NCBI GenBank assembly: GCA_934120045.1
Contig: CAKOTF010000010.1
Coordinates: 1 to 61,994 of the forward strand
Length of the DNA: 61,994 nt
Direction of reading: 5' to 3'
Origin: an uncultured Clostridia bacterium
Lineage (GTDB): Bacteria > Bacillota > Clostridia > TANB77 > CAG-508
Position numbers and translations under genes: made by a program. Within the stretch, counting starts at the first letter, position 1; each line of letters opens with the position of its first letter. The notes below the pieces were generated by a model. That model was given only the letters and a program-made list of their open reading frames with translations. It was not told the DNA's origin and did not search any database. Positions 24,108-33,867 of this stretch are shown here, piece by piece.

Positions 24108-27100
24108 TTTTGTTTTTCCTCCATTTCTTTTATTTTTCTTATTATTTCTTCTTTTGTTTTTGGCATTGGATAATTTTCATTTGTTGCGTTTTCTACATTC
24201 ATTATATATTGAGCATCTTGTTCTGACTTTTCTTCCATAAAATAACTTCCATATTTTTGTGCAAATATATCTCCATTTGCCCCAAGTGTTGCCATTAGAT
24301 TAGCAGGTGTTACTTTTTCTCCTATATCTTTCAAGAATTGTGCTCTTGCATATAATGTTTTTAATGGTATTGTTAATATTTTACAACTCATTCCAAATGC
24401 TTGTGATGTTACTCCAAATTGATCAAGTATTTGTTTTTTTAATGCTAAGTCTTCTTCTACATTTTGGCTGTATATGTCATAATTAAATCTTTGTAACCAT
24501 TCTCCTAGCTTTTGTTCTTGTGTTTCTGATATTCCTACTTGTGTTTGTAAAAATGTTGATACAACTGGATTTACTTTATGCGCTTTTGAATTACTTTTTG
24601 CCTCTATTCTTGATTGCTGTTGATTTGGCATATTTTCTGATTGTTTTGCTTTCTTTTCTTTCTGTTCTTGTATTTCTTTGTTTATTTCTTCTACAACAGT
24701 ATCTTTTAGATTATCATATCTATCTGAAAATACATATTCATTACAAATACCAGTTAAAGTCTTACCACTCATATTTTCAAATTTTGCTCTTGACATTCCT
24801 AGATTTGATATATTCGTTGGCTGTCCAACTGATTCATAATATCTCTTTTTAGCATATAAAACTACTGGAGATGTTTGCATTAATGTTCTATTTTTTAATG
24901 CATCTTTTATATCTATTCCACATGATGCTAATATTGCTTTTTTTCTTATTAAATTAGTTAAGCTAACAGTCTGACTCACTTGTGAATTCTCACTTTTAAT
25001 TAGTTTTATTAATTCTTTTGTCTCTTTTTCTCCACATCCTACTATATTTCTAAATTGGTTACTATTAATTTCTATTATTCCAATCCCTTCTATATATCGC
25101 CAATATTCATCTACAAGCTCCTGATGTTCTCCACGCCTTATTAATTCTTGTAAAACTTGATTTTTATCTTTATTCGCTAAACTTTCAAAATTTTCTTTTA
25201 CAAAGTCTATATCTTCATCAATACATTCTAACAAATTATCTACATTAGGGTCAAATTGCAATTCTATCTTTTTTTCACTAATTCCATTTTGTAACGCTTG
25301 TTCTTTTACTTTTTCCTTTATTTCTTCATCTTGTATATATCTTATATTTTTTAAAACAAATTCAAATTCTTTTCCTTGTCTTACTAGTTCTTCTAAAACT
25401 TGATTTTTATCTTTATTCTCTAAACTTTCAAAATTTTCTTTTACAAAGTCTATATCTTCATCAATACATTCTAACAAATTATCTACATTAGGATTAAATT
25501 GCCATTCTATCTTTGCTTCACTAATTCCTCTTTGTTGTGCTTGTTCCTTTACTTTTTTCTTTGTTTCTTCATCTTGTATATATATTGCATTTTCAAAAGC
25601 AAATTCAAACTCTTTTCCTTGTCTTACTAGTTCTTCTAAAACTTGAGCTTTATCCCAATTATCATCCAATTCATCAAATTTACTTTTTACAAAATCTAAT
25701 TCTTGTCCTTGTTCTGCTAATTCCTCCAAAACTAGTCCATTTCCAAATGAATCTATTGCTTTAAATTTTTCTTTTACAAAATCTAATTCTTGTCCTTGTC
25801 TTGCTAATTCTTGTAAAGTTTTTCTTTTTATTTGAAAATCCCCTTCTTTAAACTTTTCTTTTACAAAGTTTAATTCCTGTCCTTGTCTTATTAACTCTTG
25901 TAAAATTAGTGCTTTATATTCACTTTTTATCCAATAAAATTCTTTTTTTACAAAGTCTATCTCTTTTCCGTGTAGTACTAATTCTAATAAAAGTAAACCT
26001 TTATATCCCTTTAATTCATCAAATTTCTTTTTTACAAAATCTAATTCTTGTCCTTGTCTCAATAATTCTTGTAATACCTGACATTTTTCATATTCACTAC
26101 GGACTCTAAATTCATTAAATTTCTTTTTTACAAATTCTATTTCTTTTCCTTGTCTTACTAATTCTTTTAAAACTTGAGCTTTATCTTTATCATAATACAA
26201 TTTACTAAATTTACTTTTTACAAAGTCTATATCTTCATCAATAATTTCTAACAAATTAGATCCATCAGGTCTAAGTTGAAACTTTATCTTTTTCTCACTA
26301 ATTCCTCTTTGTAGTGCTTGTTCCTTTACTTTTTTCTTTGTTTCCTCATCTTGTATATATCTTGCATTTTTATAAACAAATTTAAATTCTTTTCCTTGTC
26401 TTACTAATTCTTGTAAAATCACTCTTTTATCTTCATAACTATACGCTTCATCAAATTTACTTTTTATAAAATCCAGGTCTTTTCCTTGTCTTATTAATTC
26501 TTTTAAAACCTCTCTTCTTCCTTCATACTCATACAATTCAGCATATTTACTTTTTACAAATTCTAATTCTTTTCCTCGTCTTATTAATTCTTTTAAAACT
26601 TCTCCTTTGCCGTAGTAATTCAATTCTTTAAATTTTTCTTTTACAAAATCTATATCCTCATCAATAAATTCTAATAAATTAACTACATTAGGATTAAATT
26701 TCAAATCTATTTCTTTCTCACTAATCCCTCTTTGTAGTGCTTGTTCCTTTACTTTTTTCTTTGTTTCTTCATCTTGTATATATCTTACATTTTTATAAAC
26801 AAATTCAAATTCTTTTCCTTGTCTTACTAGTTCTTGCAAAACTCGACTTTTATCTTCTCTACCATATAATCCATCAAATTTACTTTTTACAAATTCAATA
26901 TCTTCATCAATAATTTCTAACAAATTATCTCCATTTGGATTAAGTTGCCATTCCATCTTTTTTTCACTAATTCCTCTTTGTTGTGCTTGTTCCTTTACTT
27001 TTTTCTTTGTTTCTTCATCTTGTATATATCTTGCATTTTCAAAAACAAATTCAAACTCTTTTTCTTGTCCTACTAATTCTTGTAAAACTTCTTTTTTGTT

Positions 27101-28009
27101 GGAATAATCCAATTCATTGAATTTTTCTTTTACAAAATCTAGCTCTTTTCCTTGTCTTATTAATTCTTGCAAAAATTTTCCTTTAGCATACTCGCTGGTT
27201 AATTTTTTATAAGTGTCTCTTATAAATTCACTTGATAAATTCATATTAGTATATATACCATTTAAATTTTCTCTAGTTTCCAATTCTCCATATAATGTTT
27301 GATACATTTCCCCTAATCCTTGTTCATCATTTGTGTCAAAATCAAAATCTTCCAAATGAATTTCTGTAGCATCTGTTATCCCATTTAATCTTGAAAAATC
27401 TCTTCCATCTGTTAGACGTTCATATGCTCTTCTTGACAATGTTTTTGGTGCTTGTACATCATGTAGTTTTTCTCTTCTTTCTGTATATTCTTCTCCAAGC
27501 TTTTCTCTTCCTCTAACTTCATATCCATCTGTGATTTTTGCCGTCTCACTTTGATATTCATCTGGTAAAATTCCATATATTGTACACCCTTCAAAATTAC
27601 ATTGTGAAAAATCTATTATTCTTTTATTTGTTGTTCCTGTTTGCTCTGTTTGATTTTCTAAGATACTATTTAAATCTAATGTTATTCCTGTATTAGCAAA
27701 ATTTATTGAACTTATAACTTCATCATCATTTTCTGGATGACTTAATATAAAACCTCTTAATATAACATCATTTAAATCTTCATTAGATAAATCTATATTA
27801 GGTACTTGAATATATGCCTCTCCCTTTTCTCCATTAAATTCATATGGTTCATTGTTATCTCTATATTCAAATACATATCTTAGGCATTCTGCACCTGTCA
27901 TTTCCATAAATTTTTCTTTTGAAATTAATTCTTCTTTATCTTCTTTTACAGAATATTGTACTATCTGTTCTAGTTGTTCATATAAATATTCTTTTGCATT
28001 CTCATCCAT
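24104..28009 (-). CDS. Island protein B, giant helical-repeat (solenoid) protein
   Basis: A 1301-residue cytoplasmic protein without signal peptide or membrane helix. Residues about 1-190 contain pentapeptide-like stretches (LSNEDLNDVILRGF, FSQCNFEGCTIYG). Residues about 285-965 carry 14 copies of a roughly 32-residue helical unit (FVKEKFNELxxxxKxxVLQELVRQGKE) and five longer units with RYIQDEETKKKVKEQA and QRGISEKK. The C-terminus has mTERF-like helical pairs (SPVVLYAKKRYYESVG; LKTLYARAQFLKDIG). It probably forms an alpha-solenoid scaffold that binds protein or nucleic acid. I chose the ATG at 28009, which has GGAG nine bases upstream, rather than 28024. Confidence 0.75.
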   Translation of the reverse strand: MDENAKEYLYEQLEQIVQYSVKEDKEELISKEKFMEMTGAECLRYVFEYRDNNEPYEFNGEKGEAYIQVPNIDLSNEDLNDVILRGFILSHPENDDEVISSINFANTGITLDLNSILENQTEQTGTTNKRIIDFSQCNFEGCTIYGILPDEYQSETAKITDGYEVRGREKLGEEYTERREKLHDVQAPKTLSRRAYERLTDGRDFSRLNGITDATEIHLEDFDFDTNDEQGLGEMYQTLYGELETRENLNGIYTNMNLSSEFIRDTYKKLTSEYAKGKFLQELIRQGKELDFVKEKFNELDYSNKKEVLQELVGQEKEFEFVFENARYIQDEETKKKVKEQAQQRGISEKKMEWQLNPNGDNLLEIIDEDIEFVKSKFDGLYGREDKSRVLQELVRQGKEFEFVYKNVRYIQDEETKKKVKEQALQRGISEKEIDLKFNPNVVNLLEFIDEDIDFVKEKFKELNYYGKGEVLKELIRRGKELEFVKSKYAELYEYEGRREVLKELIRQGKDLDFIKSKFDEAYSYEDKRVILQELVRQGKEFKFVYKNARYIQDEETKKKVKEQALQRGISEKKIKFQLRPDGSNLLEIIDEDIDFVKSKFSKLYYDKDKAQVLKELVRQGKEIEFVKKKFNEFRVRSEYEKCQVLQELLRQGQELDFVKKKFDELKGYKGLLLLELVLHGKEIDFVKKEFYWIKSEYKALILQELIRQGQELNFVKEKFKEGDFQIKRKTLQELARQGQELDFVKEKFKAIDSFGNGLVLEELAEQGQELDFVKSKFDELDDNWDKAQVLEELVRQGKEFEFAFENAIYIQDEETKKKVKEQAQQRGISEAKIEWQFNPNVDNLLECIDEDIDFVKENFESLENKDKNQVLEELVRQGKEFEFVLKNIRYIQDEEIKEKVKEQALQNGISEKKIELQFDPNVDNLLECIDEDIDFVKENFESLANKDKNQVLQELIRRGEHQELVDEYWRYIEGIGIIEINSNQFRNIVGCGEKETKELIKLIKSENSQVSQTVSLTNLIRKKAILASCGIDIKDALKNRTLMQTSPVVLYAKKRYYESVGQPTNISNLGMSRAKFENMSGKTLTGICNEYVFSDRYDNLKDTVVEEINKEIQEQKEKKAKQSENMPNQQQSRIEAKSNSKAHKVNPVVSTFLQTQVGISETQEQKLGEWLQRFNYDIYSQNVEEDLALKKQILDQFGVTSQAFGMSCKILTIPLKTLYARAQFLKDIGEKVTPANLMATLGANGDIFAQKYGSYFMEEKSEQDAQYIMNVENATNENYPMPKTKEEIIRKIKEMEEKQK
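25115..27185 (-). repeat. Tandem repeat array inside the solenoid gene
   Basis: About 2 kb of imperfect coding repeats. Fourteen units carry the FVKxKF signature and five carry YIQDEE. The units are mixed, not strictly alternating: six or more short units run in a row in the middle, with short-plus-long pairs at each end. Boundaries are approximate. Confidence 0.85.
25152..25492 (-). repeat. Recent near-identical duplication in the repeat array
   Basis: The 98 bases at 25152-25249 and those at 25395-25492 differ at only one position that I can see (c/t near the middle). The offset is 243 bases, or 81 codons, equal to one short plus one long repeat. This indicates recent in-frame duplication or gene conversion. 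Confidence 0.8.
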
Positions 28010-28010
28010 A

Positions 28011-28727
28011 TTACATTTCTCCATTCAAAATGTTATTTATTATTTCTTTGTCTTCTATTCCGACCAATATTGGTTCAGAGATTAAAGTTTTTATAAACTC
28101 TACTTTATTTGTAATTACTTCACTTATATTTTTTAAACTTCTTTCTATTTTTTCAACACTCAAGTCAAATAATGATGTATTTTGTTTAAATATATAAAAT
28201 TGTTTTTCTGTATCAATCTCATATTTTTCAAATATCTTTATTATATCTTTAATATTCATTTCTTGAGTTAATATATATGGATTATTATATATTATTTCTT
28301 TTATTATTTTTTCTTCTTTTAATACGTTTTCTAATTCATTTATTTTTTCTAAAATTATCATATTTTCAATATATAATATTTCATTATTTTGAGTTATAAT
28401 TTTTGAAAATTCTAATTTGGTATATTTATACTTCAATAAAATATTTATATTTTTTCTAAAATTTTCTACTTCTATTTTACTTATATCTATTTTTTGAAAT
28501 ATTTCGTTTTCACATCCTATTTTTATTAATATTTCTCTAATAGATTCTTCTTTTGTTTTTATTTTCTTCTCTTGTGGTACAATTATTTCTTTTCTATAAT
28601 TAATTTCTTCTATTTTTTCATTACTAAAATTAGTAGCATCATTTTCTTCTTTATGTGCTTCTATCATTTTTAAATTTGGTTTAAAAATTCTTGCTATTAT
28701 CTCTTTTATTTTTTCTATTATTTTCAT
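28011..28727 (-). CDS. Island protein A, mTERF-like helical protein
   Basis: A 238-residue, lysine/isoleucine-rich protein beginning MKIIEKIKEIIARIFKPN. The first helix is amphipathic and basic and may bind membrane or nucleic acid. Residues about 60-235 are helical pairs with the proline-containing turn seen in mTERF-type repeats (IIYNNPYILTQEMNIKDI; ISEPILVGIEDKEIINNIL). The C-terminus of protein B has similar pairs, so the two may share a fold. GAGGAAAAACG precedes the ATG at 28727. The stop is two bases from the preferred start of protein B. It is first in the island and has a strong promoter. Confidence 0.65.
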   Translation of the reverse strand: MKIIEKIKEIIARIFKPNLKMIEAHKEENDATNFSNEKIEEINYRKEIIVPQEKKIKTKEESIREILIKIGCENEIFQKIDISKIEVENFRKNINILLKYKYTKLEFSKIITQNNEILYIENMIILEKINELENVLKEEKIIKEIIYNNPYILTQEMNIKDIIKIFEKYEIDTEKQFYIFKQNTSLFDLSVEKIERSLKNISEVITNKVEFIKTLISEPILVGIEDKEIINNILNGEM

Positions 28728-28764
28728 TCGTTTTTCCTCTTTTTTCTTATAATAATACAATTTT

Positions 28765-28793
28765 ATTATACAAAATCATATTGTTTTTGTAAA
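28765..28793 (-). promoter_or_regulatory. Sigma-A promoter of the four-gene island
   Basis: On the minus strand TTTACA (28788-28793) and consensus TATAAT (28765-28770) are separated by 17 bases, downstream of the gdpP terminator. The island therefore appears to be its own transcription unit. Confidence 0.75.
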
Positions 28794-28817
28794 TATATTT
28801 TATAAAAATAATTCTAC

Positions 28818-28866
28818 CAAAAAGTACCCAGTATAATACATCATTTCTATGTATTACACTGAGTAC
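28818..28866 (-). terminator. Terminator after gdpP
   Basis: On the minus strand GTACTCAGTGTAATACAT pairs with ATGTATTATACTGGGTAC (28824-28866, one wobble or mismatch), followed by TTTTTGG. It separates gdpP from the island. Confidence 0.85.
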
Positions 28867-28869
28867 AAT

Positions 28870-30885
28870 TTATTCTTTCTCTTCAAAATATTCATTAATT
28901 TTAGAAATCAATTCTTGCTTAGCCTCATCTATTGTCACATTTTCAAGCTGTGCACCAGCAAGAGTAATATGACCTCCTCCACCTAGTTTTTCTAATATCA
29001 TTTGAACATTTACATCACCTATTGAACGTCCACTTATACAAACTTTTCCATCTTCCATTACTCCTAAAACAAATGATGCTGTTATATTTCCTATTGTTAA
29101 TAATTCATCTGCTGCTTTTGCGCAAATTAAGCTTGTTTCTTTTTCTTGGACATCATATATTGATATTCCTATTGAATCTCTTACAATTTCTGCTTTTCTT
29201 ACTATTTCAGATATTGTATTATAACTTTCTAAATCACTTTGGAACCATTTTTTTACTTTTATTATATCAACACCACATCTACGTAGATATGCTGCCGCTT
29301 CAAATGTTCTTACACCAGTTTTAAATGTGAAATTTTTTGTATCCATCATAATGCCTGCATATAATGCCTCTGCTTCCACTTCTGATAATTCAACTTCATT
29401 TTGTGTATATTGAATTATTTCTGTTACTAATTCTGCTGCAGATGATGCATATACTTCTTGGAATGTTAATATACTATTATCTATAAAATCTGCACTTCTT
29501 CTATGATGATCTATTACTACTATTTTATTTGTTTTTGTTAATAATTCTGGTGCTTCAACATATGTTTTTTTGTGTGTATCAACAACTACTAATAATGTTT
29601 CACTATCTACTTGTGCTAAAGCTGTTTCACTATTTATAAATACTTCTTGATATTGATCTTTTATTGATTCATAAAGATCTTTTATTGATGGAGTTTCTAC
29701 ATTTGCTACAATTCTTGCTTCTTTTCCTAATGTTTTTGCAATTCTATATATTCCTAAGGCTGAACCAATTGCATCTATGTCTGGGTTTGTATGTCCCATT
29801 ATCATTATTTTATCATTTTCTTTTATTAATTCTTCTAATGCATGTGCAACTATTCTTGCTTTTACTTTTGTTCTCTTTTCTACTTCTTCAACTTTTCCAC
29901 CAAAGAATAAATATTTTCCACTTTGTCTTATTACTGCTTGATCTCCACCTCTACCTAATATTACATCCATTGCTGCAGAAGCTGATTTATATACATCTCT
30001 TTCTGTATCTCCTTCATTTGAGATTGCTATACTTAATGTTAATTGTATTTTGTCTTTTCTTACAAGATTTTTAATAGAATCTAGTATTGCAAATTTTTCT
30101 TCTTTAATTTTTTCGAGATTTTTTTGTTCAAATACATATACATATGTATCTCTATCTGCTTTTACTAATATACCATTTGTTTCATTTACCCAATCATATA
30201 TTGTGCTTTCTACTTTTGCCATTAATTGTGTTTTTTGTTCTGCATCAACTCTTTGTGTAACTTCTTCATAATTGTCTATCATTATTATTCCAACACATAT
30301 TTTTTTGTCTTCGTTCTCTTGTTTTAATTTAACTTTTTCTGTTTCATCAATAAAATATAAAATCATCATATATTCTGGTGATTTCTTTCTTTCATATTTC
30401 TTTGATTTAGCAAATTCGCCTTGTACTGTATATGTTTTCTTTCCTATTTGTATTTGTCTTATTACTGATTTTCTTTTTTTATTATCACTTTTTTCAATCT
30501 CATCTTTTATGTCTATTATCAAATCATCTATATAATTATCCATATCAATATCTGCAAATTCTGTTACAAATTTTGAACTTTTCCATACAATATTTCCGTT
30601 TGTTTCTAATATTACAAGTGGGAATGGTGAATTTATTAAACTACTTTTGGCTGCTGAATCTACTGTTAATGTTAAATCTTGCAATTGTTCTGATATTTCA
30701 CTTTTTCTTTTGTTATTTGCAAAATATGTATAACATAATATTGATATATATAATATTATTGATGGAATTATTAATATAGGTCTAAATACTGATATTAAAA
30801 TAAATAATATTAATATTATTACTAAATATATTTTGGTTCTTGATACTAAACTATCAAATACTTTTCTACTATTATTTTCAGACAT
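28870..30885 (-). CDS. gdpP: Cyclic-di-AMP phosphodiesterase GdpP (DHH family)
   Basis: A 671-residue membrane enzyme that hydrolyses c-di-AMP to pApA and so affects potassium balance, wall stress and beta-lactam tolerance. Two N-terminal membrane helices (about 18-52) are followed by a PAS-like domain (SPFPLVILETNGNIVWKS), a degenerate GGDEF domain with RGGDQAVIRQ (about 310), then the DHH domain with GHTNPDIDAIGSA and IDHHRRSADF and the DHHA1 domain with GGGGHITLAGAQ. The layout and length are standard. A strong promoter precedes it. In most Firmicutes rplI and dnaB come next; here they lie beyond the island. Confidence 0.96.
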   Translation of the reverse strand: MSENNSRKVFDSLVSRTKIYLVIILILFILISVFRPILIIPSIILYISILCYTYFANNKRKSEISEQLQDLTLTVDSAAKSSLINSPFPLVILETNGNIVWKSSKFVTEFADIDMDNYIDDLIIDIKDEIEKSDNKKRKSVIRQIQIGKKTYTVQGEFAKSKKYERKKSPEYMMILYFIDETEKVKLKQENEDKKICVGIIMIDNYEEVTQRVDAEQKTQLMAKVESTIYDWVNETNGILVKADRDTYVYVFEQKNLEKIKEEKFAILDSIKNLVRKDKIQLTLSIAISNEGDTERDVYKSASAAMDVILGRGGDQAVIRQSGKYLFFGGKVEEVEKRTKVKARIVAHALEELIKENDKIMIMGHTNPDIDAIGSALGIYRIAKTLGKEARIVANVETPSIKDLYESIKDQYQEVFINSETALAQVDSETLLVVVDTHKKTYVEAPELLTKTNKIVVIDHHRRSADFIDNSILTFQEVYASSAAELVTEIIQYTQNEVELSEVEAEALYAGIMMDTKNFTFKTGVRTFEAAAYLRRCGVDIIKVKKWFQSDLESYNTISEIVRKAEIVRDSIGISIYDVQEKETSLICAKAADELLTIGNITASFVLGVMEDGKVCISGRSIGDVNVQMILEKLGGGGHITLAGAQLENVTIDEAKQELISKINEYFEEKE

Positions 30886-30908
30886 AGTTTCTCCTTTTAT
30901 ACCTTTAT

Positions 30909-30937
30909 AGTATACCCCTTAATATGCTATTTGTCAA
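30909..30937 (-). promoter_or_regulatory. Strong sigma-A promoter of gdpP
   Basis: On the minus strand consensus TTGACA (30932-30937) and TATACT (30909-30914) are separated by 17 bases. Confidence 0.85.
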
Positions 30938-30961
30938 GTTTTCAGTTATCTCAAAGTTCGC

Positions 30962-31002
30962 AAAAAAATAGATATTATAACATTAAACATTATAATATCT
31001 GT
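30962..31002 (-). terminator. Terminator after mnmA (end of the suf-mnmA unit)
   Basis: On the minus strand AGATATTATAA pairs with TTATAATATCT (30990-31000 with 30970-30980), followed by a run of seven T. It lies six bases after the mnmA stop. Confidence 0.9.
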
Positions 31003-31007
31003 TTTCT

Positions 31008-32060
<1,053 letters not shown>

Positions 32061-32080
32061 TTCATTTTCCTTTTTAATAA

Positions 32081-32548
32081 CTAATGACAACAATTTATTG
32101 TTCCTTTTCCATTTTCATCATTCTTATTTAACATATCTTCTAATGTATGCCATGCAAGTAATGCACATTTTACTCTTGCAGGCATATTTGATACATTTTT
32201 AAATGCTATTGCATCTTCTAATTTTTTTAATTGTTCTTCATCTGTTATTTCTCTTTTTATCATTTCTATAAATGTTTTTATAATTTCTTTTGCTTCTTCA
32301 ATTGTTTTACCTCTTAACGTATCTATCATTATAGATGTTGAAGCTTGTGAAATTGCACATCCATGTCCTGAAAATGCCATATCTTCAATTTTATCTCCAT
32401 TTAGTTTTAGTTCTAGCGTTATTTCATCTCCACAATTTGGATTATGGCCAATTTCTGAATAATCTGCATTTTCTAACTTCTTTTTATTGTATGAATTCAT
32501 ACTATGTTCCATTATTAAGTCATTATATACATCTGTTAAATCTTCCAT
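32081..32548 (-). CDS. sufU: Fe-S assembly sulfur-transfer protein SufU
   Basis: A 155-residue NifU-N/IscU-fold protein of the SufU branch. It takes sulfur from SufS, using a zinc-bound cysteine set: NPNCGD (Cys about 39), GHGCAIS (about 64) and RVKCALLAWHTLE (about 129). A SufU-type insertion between the second and third Cys is present. The C-terminus has an unusual added tail, GKGTINCCH, with two more cysteines and a histidine, which could bind metal or simply be lineage-specific. It lies 15 bases after sufS, as in other Firmicutes suf operons. Confidence 0.94.
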   Translation of the reverse strand: MEDLTDVYNDLIMEHSMNSYNKKKLENADYSEIGHNPNCGDEITLELKLNGDKIEDMAFSGHGCAISQASTSIMIDTLRGKTIEEAKEIIKTFIEMIKREITDEEQLKKLEDAIAFKNVSNMPARVKCALLAWHTLEDMLNKNDENGKGTINCCH

Positions 32549-32562
32549 TTTTTAGCCTTTCT

Positions 32563-33783
32563 TTATTTTATAAATTTTTTAAACATATCATAAGCTTTAT
32601 TTAAAGCATGTACAAGTCTATCTACATCTTTTTTTGTATTATAAAAATAAAAACTTGCTCTACATGTTGAATCAATTCCTAAAAATCTCATAAGTGGTTG
32701 TGCACAATGATTTCCAGAACGTACACATACACCTTCTGAATCTAATATACTTGCTACATCATGTGGATGTACACCTTTTATATTAAATGAAATTACACTT
32801 GAATGATTTTTTTCATTTGGAGTCATATATAATGTTAAATAATCTAATTTCGATAATTCTTGTCTTGCATATGCTAATACATCATTTTCTAATTCTTGCA
32901 TTTTGTCATATCCTATATTTTGAATATAATCAATTGCAGCACCTAATCCTATAACACCTTCTACATTTTGTGTCCCAGCTTCAAATTTATTTGGTAATGG
33001 TGCATATGTTGTTTCTTGTTCATATACATATTCAATCATATCTCCACCCATTAAAAATGGTGTCATTTTATTTAAGATTTCTCTTTTTCCATATAATACC
33101 CCAATTCCAAGAGGTGCTAACATTTTATGTCCTGAAAATACTAAAAAATCTGCATCTAAATCTTGTACATCTATTTTCATATGTGGAATGCTTTGTGATG
33201 CATCAACAATTACTATTGCTCCTTTTTTGTGTGCATATTTGATTATTTTTTTTACATTATTAATTGTTCCTAAAACATTTGAAACATGTGCTATTCCAAC
33301 TATTTTTGTTCTATCTGTGATTTTTGTTTCAATTTCTTCATCTGAAAGTTCAAATTCTTCATTAATATACATATAATTTAATTTACTTTCAGTTGCTTTT
33401 GTTACTTTTTGCCATGGTACTAAATTTGAATGATGTTCCATTATAGATATAACAACTTCATCATCTTTTTTTAAATTATCCATTCCATATGAATATGCTA
33501 TTAAATTTAAACTTTCTGTAGCATTTTTTGAAAAAATTATTTCTTCTGGATGTTTCGCATTAATAAATTTTGCAATTTTTTGTCTTGTACTTTCATAAGC
33601 TTCTGTTGCTTCAATACTTAATGTGTAAGCTCCTCTATGTGGATTTGCATTATTTTTTTTATAAAATTCTTCTATTGCATTTATTACTTGTATTGGCTTT
33701 TGAGTTGTAGCTCCACTATCCAAATATGTTATATTGCGATTTTCTAATAGTGGAAAATCTTTTTTTATATTTTCAACATTCAT
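32563..33783 (-). CDS. sufS: Cysteine desulfurase SufS
   Basis: A 406-residue pyridoxal-phosphate enzyme that takes sulfur from L-cysteine for Fe-S clusters. The PLP lysine is in FSGHKMLAPLG (about residue 222), the PLP-stacking His in MEHHSNLVPW (about 120), and the catalytic Cys in RSGNHCAQPLM (about 360); the short active-site loop is that of group II desulfurases. The N-terminus YLDSGATTQKP is typical. AAAGAAAGGATTGC precedes the ATG. A plus-strand small gene with its own promoter lies between it and sufD, so sufS may have a separate promoter within 33800-33860. Confidence 0.96.
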   Translation of the reverse strand: MNVENIKKDFPLLENRNITYLDSGATTQKPIQVINAIEEFYKKNNANPHRGAYTLSIEATEAYESTRQKIAKFINAKHPEEIIFSKNATESLNLIAYSYGMDNLKKDDEVVISIMEHHSNLVPWQKVTKATESKLNYMYINEEFELSDEEIETKITDRTKIVGIAHVSNVLGTINNVKKIIKYAHKKGAIVIVDASQSIPHMKIDVQDLDADFLVFSGHKMLAPLGIGVLYGKREILNKMTPFLMGGDMIEYVYEQETTYAPLPNKFEAGTQNVEGVIGLGAAIDYIQNIGYDKMQELENDVLAYARQELSKLDYLTLYMTPNEKNHSSVISFNIKGVHPHDVASILDSEGVCVRSGNHCAQPLMRFLGIDSTCRASFYFYNTKKDVDRLVHALNKAYDMFKKFIK

Positions 33784-33799
33784 TTTTGCAATCCTTTCT

Positions 33800-33828
33800 T
33801 TGACTTTTTTTCCTATTAGTGATATAAT
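33800..33828 (+). promoter_or_regulatory. Plus-strand sigma-A promoter for the 60-residue gene
   Basis: TTGACT (33800-33805) and consensus TATAAT (33823-33828) are separated by 17 bases. The -35 box lies within the antisense of the sufS leader. Confidence 0.8.
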
Positions 33829-33867
33829 AAAGGTTGACCGAATTTTTTTAATTCTGGAGGGTTTTAT

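Noticed and set aside
24520..26109. Several Leu-rich plus-strand frames opposite the solenoid gene
   Set aside because: Antisense of Lys/Glu-rich codons gives Leu/Phe-rich frames; none has a ribosome site or promoter.
25115..27185. Repeat array considered as a CRISPR locus
   Set aside because: The repeats keep one open reading frame, differ in sequence and length and have no unique spacers; they are protein repeats.
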